Source: Clostridiales bacterium | GTDB taxonomy: Bacteria; Bacillota; Clostridia; Oscillospirales; Oscillospiraceae | Reading direction: 5' to 3' | Length of the DNA stretch: 10,780 bases | Assembly (NCBI GenBank): GCA_012728025.1 | Contig: JAAYFX010000258.1 | Span: 1 to 10,780 of the forward strand | Part shown: in pieces, positions 5,838-10,780 of the stretch | How positions within the stretch are numbered: position 1 is the stretch's first letter | Layout: the number at the start of each line of letters is the position of its first letter | Notes under the pieces: generated by a model | The model's database searches: none | Seen by the model: only the letters and a program-made list of their open reading frames with translations | Told to the model about the DNA's origin: nothing | Position numbers and translations under genes: made by a program

Positions 5838-7216
5838 ATGAACAAACAAAAAATCGCCTATCTGCCAGACGAAACTCCGCCAATAGGAAAGCTTCTGCTT
5901 TACGCTTTACAGCAGGTTATCGTCATGTTTCCGGCAACAGTTACAGTGGCTCTTATCACAGGCTTTCAGGTTTCAACAACGATTTTTGCCAGCGGTCTTG
6001 CAACTATTTGTTTTGCCCTAATAACCAAAAACCAGCTCCCCATGTATTACGGCTCAAGCTTTGCCTACCTTGCCGCCATATCGGGGCTTGTGGCTGCCGA
6101 GGGTTTTTCAACCGTAAACGGAATTTTGCCCAAAGAAGCCATACAAATAGCCCAGTTCGGTATTGTAATGTCCGGTCTTGTCTCCATTGCCGCCGGTCTT
6201 GTGGTGCGCTTTGTGGGTCGTGAGGCAGTGGAAAAGGTTCTTCCCGCCAGTGTAACCGGCTCCGTTGCCATGATAATCGGACTTACCCTTGCGGGCAACG
6301 CCTTAAGTGATGCCGCCCCTGCCGAGGGTCAACCGCAATTAGTCTGGATAATTTCTTTGACCACACTCTTTTCCACCATTTTATTTTCCAGATACCTCAA
6401 GGGCTTTTTAGGTCAGCTCCCCCTTATTTTAGGTGCGGTTTTCGGCTGTCTTGTGGCTTTTATCATCTCCCTTGTGGGTGGCGCTGATATGAACTTTTTC
6501 CGCAGTCTTCCTCCCGAAGCCCTTGCCGCATCCTCTTGGAAGCTGGGCGACGGCAGCATTTTTGCCCTGCCTGCCTTTTCTCTGCCCAAAGTTTCATGGG
6601 CTGCCGTTGCGGCTATTATGCCTATTGCCATAGCCACAATTCCCGAATCCACAGCCCATGTGTATCAGCTTGATATATATGTTAACAACATTGCGGAAGA
6701 AAAAGGCTCAAAGAAAAAATACGACATGGCCGGTCTGCTTGATAAAAACCTAATAGGCGACGGTATCTGCGACATGATTTCCGGCGTTATTGGCGGCCCT
6801 GCCGGAACAAACTATGGTGAAAATATAAGCACCATGGCAATAACTCGTGTTTTCAGTGTTCCTGTTATTTAGCAGCAGCCGTAATCGCCATGATTGTATC
6901 CTGCTTCACTCCTCTTGTGGGCCTTATTTACGGAATTCCCTTGGCCGTTATTGGAGGGCTTGAAATTTATCTTTTCGGTGCCATTGCCGCTCAGGGTATT
7001 GCTATTATGATAGACAAAAGATGCGATATGTTCTCGGTTAAAAACATATCGGTCATTGCAACCATCATGGTTTTCGGTCTTGGCATCCACTATACCTTCG
7101 GCGGCTCCATGCCCTTCTTCGGAATTCAAATTCCTGCCATTGCCGGTGCTGCTATAATCGGCATATTCCTAAACCTCATTATGAGCATAGGCGAAAAGAA
7201 AGAGCATGAAGCTTAA
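5838..7216 (+). pseudogene. uraA: Uracil permease (NCS2/UraA-PyrP type), broken by a single-base frameshift
   Basis: A membrane nucleobase-proton symporter of the NCS2 family. The first frame (5838-6872) encodes 344 residues and stops at TAG 6870-6872. The -1 frame continues without a gap from TTA at 6869-6871 to a stop at 7214-7216 and encodes the expected final helices. One extra T in the TTT at 6868-6870 would restore a single protein of about 459 aa. Substrate-binding residues of UraA are recognisable: Glu270 and His274 in PESTAH (E-x3-H), and Glu329 in TNYGENISTMAITRV, which is the uracil-type signature; xanthine carriers have QNNG-like sequence there. The ATG follows AGAGGG at 5824-5829. 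Nothing else in the gene is damaged, so a recent mutation or a homopolymer sequencing error is more likely than an old pseudogene. It sits behind a long attenuator-like leader and ends at a bidirectional terminator. Confidence 0.9.
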
Positions 7217-7277
7217 AGCCTGTCCCAATGTGATATTCAATTAATTTCTTTAAAGTTTGAAGTTATATTTGGCCCTT

Positions 7278-7322
7278 AAAAATACCGCCCCGCCGAGGTG
7301 ATTCCGGCGGGGCGGTATTTTT
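7278..7322. terminator. Bidirectional terminator between uracil permease and acetyltransferase genes
   Basis: A perfect GC-rich 15-bp stem (7281-7295 with 7305-7319) extends to 18 bp with A/T pairs and has a nine-base loop. It is followed by Ts on both strands: 7318-7322 on plus, and the complement of 7278-7282 on minus. It lies between two convergent genes and should end both transcripts. Confidence 0.92.
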
Positions 7323-7370
7323 ATTTTCCGGCAGGCGCAAGCTCGCATTTTATATGTAGCCGCAAACCCT

Positions 7371-7892
7371 TTAGTTCAAAACCTTTTCCAAACAGACAAG
7401 TCGGATATCTTCCAGCCCATTAAATGTGCAGTCTATAATCCCAACCTCTGAAAAGCCCAGCTTTTTATAAAGAGAGCGAGCAGGTTTGTTAATGGCGTTG
7501 GTATCCATCCGCAGGGAAAGGCAGCCCTTTTCCCTTGCATAGGCTTCGTAATCAGCAACAAATTGTGTGGCATATCCACGGCCGGAGGCTTCGGGGTCTA
7601 CCACCAGTGTGTGCATCACCAAAATCTTTTCCTTCGGCGCTTCAAGCTGCCAGTTTCCCCGAACATAGTCGTCCTCCTGCTCATGGTTCAGCCTTGCCGC
7701 CGCAATTATTTTGCCCTCAGTTTCCATAACAAACAGCTCGTCCTTCAAAAAAGATTCCCGAGCTGTGTTTTCCGTGGGATATACTTCCGGTTTCCAGCCT
7801 GTGGTGGTTCCTGCTTTTGCTTCCTTTTCAAATATCTTTGAATATATTTCAACAACAGCGTCAATATCTTTTTCTTTTGCTTTTCTTATCAT
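7371..7892 (-). CDS. GNAT-family N-acetyltransferase
   Basis: A cytoplasmic acetyl-CoA-dependent acyltransferase of the GNAT superfamily, 173 aa. The acetyl-CoA-binding motif A is visible as LVVDPEASGRGYATQFV (residues 96-112), with the G-R-G-Y-A turn contacting pyrophosphate. Upstream are the N-terminal IRKAKEKDIDAVVEIY helix (2-17) and the strand GKIIAAARLNH (60-70). Motif B is present as NKPARSLYKKLGFSEVG (135-151), with the Tyr142 position usually acting as general acid. The ATG at 7890-7892 has GGGAGG upstream at a rather long spacing of 11 bases, so translation may be modest. It is a single-gene unit with its own promoter and a shared terminator. The acceptor (small molecule, protein or antibiotic) cannot be told. 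Confidence 0.88.
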   Translation of the reverse strand: MIRKAKEKDIDAVVEIYSKIFEKEAKAGTTTGWKPEVYPTENTARESFLKDELFVMETEGKIIAAARLNHEQEDDYVRGNWQLEAPKEKILVMHTLVVDPEASGRGYATQFVADYEAYAREKGCLSLRMDTNAINKPARSLYKKLGFSEVGIIDCTFNGLEDIRLVCLEKVLN

Positions 7893-7972
7893 TATAAGGC
7901 CGTCCTCCCGCCATATTTTATCTTTGGCCTAAAGCCCAGTCACTCAGGCCTTTTCAAAGCCTTTGTTTTTGA

Positions 7973-8001
7973 ATATTACCCTAGTTTCACTCAAAGGTCA
8001 A
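7973..8001 (-). promoter_or_regulatory. Promoter of the GNAT acetyltransferase gene
   Basis: On the minus strand, TTGACC (7996-8001) is followed after exactly 17 bases by TAATAT (7973-7978). The transcript would have a leader of roughly 75 bases. GGCCT (7926-7930) and AGGCC (7946-7950) could form a small hairpin in that leader. The promoter diverges from that of the methyltransferase gene, with 27 bases between the two -35 boxes. Confidence 0.5.
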
Positions 8002-8028
8002 CAAAAATCTTAAGCCTTGTTTTTGCTC

Positions 8029-8057
8029 TTGTCAGCCTGTTGCGGCTGTGGTAGAAT
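8029..8057 (+). promoter_or_regulatory. Promoter of the TRM11-like methyltransferase gene
   Basis: TTGTCA (8029-8034) and TAGAAT (8052-8057), each one mismatch from consensus, are separated by 17 bases. The predicted leader of about 75 bases contains a small hairpin, ATCCG/CGGAT at 8091-8105. A second TATAAT at 8085-8090 has no matching -35 box. Confidence 0.55.
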
Positions 8058-8140
8058 ATCCGCTGCGGCGCAATGTGCCCGCCTTATAATATCCGTCCTT
8101 CGGATGCTATATATGATTTATCAAACCATGAGGATGCACC

Positions 8141-9184
8141 ATGAAAAAATATGCCATACTTTTAAACCCCAGACATAGCAGAGTTTACTTCGAAGCCTCC
8201 CTAAAACTCTCGGTAGCAGAGCTTACTCTTGCTCTTTCTCACGCCGGACACAAGGACTTTGAAATAATCGAGGAATCCTTCGGCTCTGTTCCATATCTTT
8301 GTTTTCGCTGCCAAGAGCCTGTAAACGAAAAAACCTTGGAGAGGCTCTCTCGTTGCTCATTTACCTATGCCTTGTTTGAAGTTTGTAAAACAGACGGGGA
8401 GCCTTGCTTTACTCCCCTGTCCCTGCCAAATCCCCTATACATTGACGGCGGCATAAGCTGTATTCTTAAATATTCTGGCAAAACCAACGAAAACTTCACC
8501 CGTTTTATGATTAACCTTGCCCTTTTTTCTTCACCTTTTTACGGGGAAAAAATAAAGCTTTTAGACCCTGTGGCAGGCAAGGGAACAACTCTTTTTGAAG
8601 CTCTTTCTTTGGGCTATGATGCCTATGGCATAGAACTTTCGGAAAAAGCCGCCCATGATGCCTTTACATATCTGAAGAAATATTTAGAGATAGAAAGGTT
8701 TAAGCACCGCACCGGTCACGAAACCATTAATATCAAAGAAAGCTCCGCCGGCGCAAAAAGGGTTTTTGCCGAGCTTTCCAGAACAAAGCAGGAAATGAAG
8801 GAAAATGCTGTAAAGCGCTGGGAGATGGTTTGGGGAAACAGCCAATACGCCGACAGCTATTTTAAGAAAAATAGCTTTCATATCATGGTCGGCGACCTTC
8901 CTTATGGTGTTCAGCATGGCAATGTTTCTTCCTCCCGCCAAGGCTCTTTCACCCGAAGTCCCAAGGAGCTTGTCTCCCTTTGCGCCCCTTCTTGGCATAA
9001 GGTTTTAAAGCCCAACGGGGTTATCGCTCTTTCGTGGAACAGCTTTGTTTTCTCAAGACAGCAGTTTGCAAAGCTTCTGGAAGATGCGGGCTTTTCCGTT
9101 TTTTGCGGAGAGATATATGAAAGCCTTGAGCATAGGGTGGATAATTCCATAAAAAGAGACCTTATACTGGCGAAAAAGCTTTGA
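8141..9184 (+). CDS. TRM11-like SAM-dependent methyltransferase
   Basis: A class I (Rossmann-fold) S-adenosylmethionine-dependent methyltransferase of 347 aa, resembling the TRM11/UPF0020 group of RNA methylases. Motif I, the SAM-binding loop, is LDPVAGKGTT at 141-150, followed by an acidic motif II residue in YGIEL (162-166). The catalytic motif IV is GDLPYG at 251-256, a variant of the D/N-P-P-Y/F signature used for methylating exocyclic amines such as guanine N2. Residues 1-120 form a separate N-terminal domain that probably binds substrate; I do not see a clear THUMP domain. The ATG is preceded by GAGG with seven bases spacing. It is a single-gene unit between a promoter at 8029 and a bidirectional terminator. 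The target could be tRNA, rRNA or DNA; sequence alone does not decide. Confidence 0.8.
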   Translation: MKKYAILLNPRHSRVYFEASLKLSVAELTLALSHAGHKDFEIIEESFGSVPYLCFRCQEPVNEKTLERLSRCSFTYALFEVCKTDGEPCFTPLSLPNPLYIDGGISCILKYSGKTNENFTRFMINLALFSSPFYGEKIKLLDPVAGKGTTLFEALSLGYDAYGIELSEKAAHDAFTYLKKYLEIERFKHRTGHETINIKESSAGAKRVFAELSRTKQEMKENAVKRWEMVWGNSQYADSYFKKNSFHIMVGDLPYGVQHGNVSSSRQGSFTRSPKELVSLCAPSWHKVLKPNGVIALSWNSFVFSRQQFAKLLEDAGFSVFCGEIYESLEHRVDNSIKRDLILAKKL

Positions 9185-9224
9185 CCAAACCTATTTCTTG
9201 AAACTACTGTAAAAATATAAAGCA

Positions 9225-9264
9225 AACCCGCCCTTGAGAATTAAACTCAAGGGCGGGTTGTTTT
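9225..9264. terminator. Bidirectional terminator between methyltransferase and iron-sulfur protein genes
   Basis: A perfect 14-bp stem (9225-9238 with 9246-9259) has a seven-base loop. It is followed on the plus strand by TTTT at 9261-9264, and on the minus strand by a T-rich stretch interrupted by GC. It lies between convergent genes, 41 bases after the methyltransferase stop and 8 bases beyond the minus-strand stop. Confidence 0.85.
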
Positions 9265-9271
9265 ACACATA

Positions 9272-9982
9272 TCAGTCTAAAATCTGTCCGTCGTTAGATA
9301 TGGTTATAATCTGCCAAGGAATCATCTTGCCGCTGTTTTGCAGAGCAGTTTTAACCGCATGCTCCATTCCTCCGCAGCAAGGCACCTCCATACGGGTAAG
9401 GGTAAGACTTTTTATGTCATTTCCACGGAGTATCTCGGTTAGCTTTTCGCTGTATTCACCGGAGTCGAGCTTGGGGCAGCCGATAAGAGTTATTTTGTTG
9501 CGCATAAATTCCTGATGGAAGTTGCCATAGGCATAGGCTGTGCAGTCTGCTGCTATAAGCAGGTTTGCACCGTTAAAATAAGGAGCGTTCACAGGAACAA
9601 GCTTTATCTGAACAGGCCACTGGCGAAGCTGGGATTCCGGCTTTTGAGCAGGCTCAACAGCCTTGACCGGAGCGGGCCTTACTATGCTTCTTGACTGTGT
9701 GCCAGGGCAGCCACAGGGAAGGTTATCCTCCTGAGCCTGCTGTTTTTTTCTCATGTTTTCCTGAACTGCCGCCTCGTCAAAGGGCAGAGCCTCACGCTCT
9801 ATAAATGTAATCGCCCCTGTGGGACAAGAGGGCAGGCAGTCTCCAAGACCGTCGCAATAGTCATCCCGAAGGAGCTTTGCCTTTCCATCCACCATAACAA
9901 TGGCACCCTCGTGGCAGGCAGTGGCACAGGCGCCGCATCCGTTACATTTTTCTTCGTCTATTTGAATGATTCTTCTAATCAT
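9272..9982 (-). CDS. Ferredoxin-like iron-sulfur protein with C-terminal cysteine domain
   Basis: A 236-aa protein with an N-terminal two-cluster ferredoxin domain. The first motif is complete (C13-x2-C16-x2-C19-x3-C23). In the second, C43-D-G-L-G-D-C49-x3-C53-P, the second cysteine is replaced by Leu46, so this site could hold a [3Fe-4S] cluster, use Asp as ligand, or be empty. Residues 62-125 form a charged, Pro-rich linker with C90-G-C92. The C-terminal domain carries ADC147, IGC169PK and VPC202C203GG, suggesting further metal or redox chemistry. Start: ATG at 9980-9982 with GGGAGG seven bases upstream; an in-frame ATG 15 bases earlier has no such site. It is transcribed divergently from a Crp/Fnr regulator through overlapping promoters, so it is probably that regulator's target. 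Such ferredoxin genes appear in HcpR-type nitrosative-stress regulons, but that link is inference. Confidence 0.8.
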   Translation of the reverse strand: MIRRIIQIDEEKCNGCGACATACHEGAIVMVDGKAKLLRDDYCDGLGDCLPSCPTGAITFIEREALPFDEAAVQENMRKKQQAQEDNLPCGCPGTQSRSIVRPAPVKAVEPAQKPESQLRQWPVQIKLVPVNAPYFNGANLLIAADCTAYAYGNFHQEFMRNKITLIGCPKLDSGEYSEKLTEILRGNDIKSLTLTRMEVPCCGGMEHAVKTALQNSGKMIPWQIITISNDGQILD

Positions 9983-9997
9983 GATTTTTCCTCCCAC

Positions 9998-10026
9998 TTG
10001 ATTTTGTAATTAAAATATACTATAAT
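9998..10026 (+). promoter_or_regulatory. Promoter of the Crp/Fnr regulator gene
   Basis: TTGATT (9998-10003) and a perfect TATAAT (10021-10026) are 17 bases apart, with a transcript start near 10033 and a leader of about 36 bases. It occupies the same DNA as the opposing promoter of the iron-sulfur protein gene. Confidence 0.7.
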
Positions 10027-10037
10027 AATTACATCAA
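10009..10037 (-). promoter_or_regulatory. Promoter of the iron-sulfur protein gene, overlapping the opposing promoter
   Basis: On the minus strand, TTGATG (10032-10037) and TTTAAT (10009-10014) are separated by 17 bases, giving a transcript start near 10002 and a leader of about 20 bases. Its core elements interleave with those of the Crp/Fnr promoter, so only one polymerase could bind at a time. The two -35 regions form an inverted repeat (ACTTGAT 9996-10002, ATCAAGT 10033-10039), and TGTAATTA (10005-10012) mirrors TAATTACA (10026-10033). Confidence 0.55.
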
Positions 10038-10040
10038 GTA

Positions 10041-10056
10041 TGTTGTTATTCCAACA
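10041..10056. promoter_or_regulatory. TGTTG-N6-CAACA palindrome, candidate Crp/Fnr operator
   Basis: A perfect 5-6-5 inverted repeat (TGTTG at 10041-10045, CAACA at 10052-10056) has the half-site spacing typical of Crp/Fnr dimers (compare TGTGA-N6-TCACA). It lies just after the predicted start of the regulator transcript and 12 bases before its ATG. Binding there would block its own transcription while leaving the divergent promoter accessible or activated. An alternative register, TTGTT-N5-AACAA (10043-10057), also exists. Confidence 0.5.
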
Positions 10057-10068
10057 AAGGGGAGAGAA

Positions 10069-10752
10069 ATGAACTATAACCTTCTTGTAAAAACGGAGCT
10101 TTTTCGAGGCATTTCTGAAGATGAGGCAGAAGCTATGATAAAATGCCTTCAAGCCAGACACAAAAGCTTTAACAAAGGCGAATTTATTTATCGGGCGGGG
10201 GACATAGCTGATTCCATGGGTCTTGTTATCTCCGGCGGGGTAAACATTGAAAATGACGACATCTGGGGAAATAAAAGTATTATAAACCATGCGGGCCGTG
10301 GTCAGGTCTTTGCAGAAACTTATGCCTGCGTACCAAATCAGGCCATGATGGTAAATGTTGTGGCGGCGGAGCAAACGGAGGTTTTGTTTTTAAACACTGA
10401 AAAAATGCTTAAAACCTGCCCCAGCTCCTGTTCTTTTCACGCAAGGCTTATAAGAAACCTTCTTTCTGTAACCGCTCTAAAAAATATGCACCTGAGCCGC
10501 AGGATATTTCACACCACACCGAAAACCATTCGGGGAAAGCTTCTTTCCTATCTTTCCGACCAAGCCATGCAGCAGGGCAAATACAAGTTTACCATACCCT
10601 TTGACCGGCAGCAGCTTGCCGATTATCTGGGGGTTGACCGCAGTGCAATGTCAAACGAGCTTGGCAAAATGAAGCGTGAGGGGCTTTTGGATTTTACAAA
10701 AAACTCCTTCCAGCTTCTGGAGGCCGCAACAAAAGAAGGCGGCTTTCACTAG
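10069..10752 (+). CDS. Crp/Fnr-family transcriptional regulator
   Basis: A DNA-binding regulator of 227 aa with the Crp/Fnr layout: an N-terminal cupin-like sensor domain (about 1-115, with FNKGEFIYRAGD at 34-45 and the conserved glycines of LVISGGV), a dimer helix (about 122-147), and a C-terminal winged helix-turn-helix (about 153-217). In the last, RQQLADYLGVDRSAMSNELG (180-199) holds the recognition helix. The Arg-Ser pair that binds cAMP in CRP is not present (FAETYACVPNQAMM instead), so cAMP is unlikely. Cysteines at 26, 87, 117 and 121 do not match the FNR cluster pattern. The ligand may therefore be heme, NO, redox state or something else. GGGGAG precedes the ATG by four bases. It diverges from an iron-sulfur protein gene, the typical partner arrangement for regulation of redox stress, and a palindrome in its leader suggests autoregulation. 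Confidence 0.92.
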   Translation: MNYNLLVKTELFRGISEDEAEAMIKCLQARHKSFNKGEFIYRAGDIADSMGLVISGGVNIENDDIWGNKSIINHAGRGQVFAETYACVPNQAMMVNVVAAEQTEVLFLNTEKMLKTCPSSCSFHARLIRNLLSVTALKNMHLSRRIFHTTPKTIRGKLLSYLSDQAMQQGKYKFTIPFDRQQLADYLGVDRSAMSNELGKMKREGLLDFTKNSFQLLEAATKEGGFH

Positions 10753-10780
10753 AGATTATAGCCCTCCTTTCATTGAACTA

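Noticed and set aside
6864..6875. Programmed -1 ribosomal frameshift joining the two halves of the uracil permease
   Set aside because: The zero-frame codons GTT ATT TAG do not form an X-XXY-YYZ slippery heptamer, and transporters of this family are not known to use recoding. A missing base is simpler.
6890..7216. Separate 108-residue membrane protein gene
   Set aside because: Its sequence is the expected C-terminal helices of the NCS2 permease, continuous with the first part across a one-base slip, and it has no ribosome binding site.
9979..10374. 131-residue minus-strand reading frame across the divergent promoter region
   Set aside because: It overlaps the well-supported Crp/Fnr gene on the opposite strand, crosses both promoters, and its translation resembles no protein family.
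1..10780. Mobile elements, CRISPR arrays, toxin-antitoxin or defence genes
   Set aside because: No transposase, integrase, regularly spaced repeats, or small paired genes of those kinds were visible; the gene content is metabolic and regulatory.

Overview
The window looks like chromosomal DNA of a Gram-positive anaerobe, most likely a member of Clostridia (Bacillota). The support is strong GGAGG-type ribosome binding sites, several near-consensus sigma-A promoters (TTGACA/TATAAT with 17-base spacers), intrinsic terminators with U-tracts, a Cys-anchored substrate-binding lipoprotein, and an iron-sulfur protein beside a Crp/Fnr regulator. No species can be named from the sequence alone. I saw no rRNA, tRNA, CRISPR array, transposase or phage gene.

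Layout. (i) 1-2500, minus strand: a nucleoside-type BMP/PnrA lipoprotein and a trimeric-type purine nucleoside phosphorylase, separated by a promoter and a strongly folded intergenic stretch. (ii) 2565-3908, plus strand: a short operon with a class II aldolase and a small nitroreductase, ended by a terminator. (iii) 4042-5494, plus strand: an APC-superfamily amino acid permease with its own terminator. (iv) 5544-7322, plus strand: a consensus promoter, a long leader containing an intrinsic terminator (attenuator-like), and a UraA/PyrP-type uracil permease whose reading frame is broken by one missing base; a bidirectional terminator follows. (v) 7371-8001, minus strand: a GNAT acetyltransferase. 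(vi) 8029-9184, plus strand: a TRM11-like methyltransferase, then another bidirectional terminator. (vii) 9272-10752: a small iron-sulfur protein (minus) and a Crp/Fnr regulator (plus), diverging from two promoters that occupy the same DNA.

How they fit together. The left half has a salvage flavour. The lipoprotein probably captures nucleosides, the phosphorylase splits purine nucleosides to base plus (deoxy)ribose-1-phosphate, and the uracil permease brings in a pyrimidine base. The aldolase could act on a sugar phosphate, but its substrate cannot be read from sequence. The right-hand Crp/Fnr and iron-sulfur pair looks like a redox or nitrosative-stress module, by gene order and family only.

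The items most worth a second look are the uracil permease leader (no purine riboswitch or PyrR signature recognised), the frameshift in that permease, the fully overlapping divergent promoters at 9996-10039 with an adjacent TGTTG-N6-CAACA palindrome, and the iron-sulfur protein's second cluster motif, which lacks one cysteine. The rest of the window is ordinary; I found no convincing new multi-gene system.
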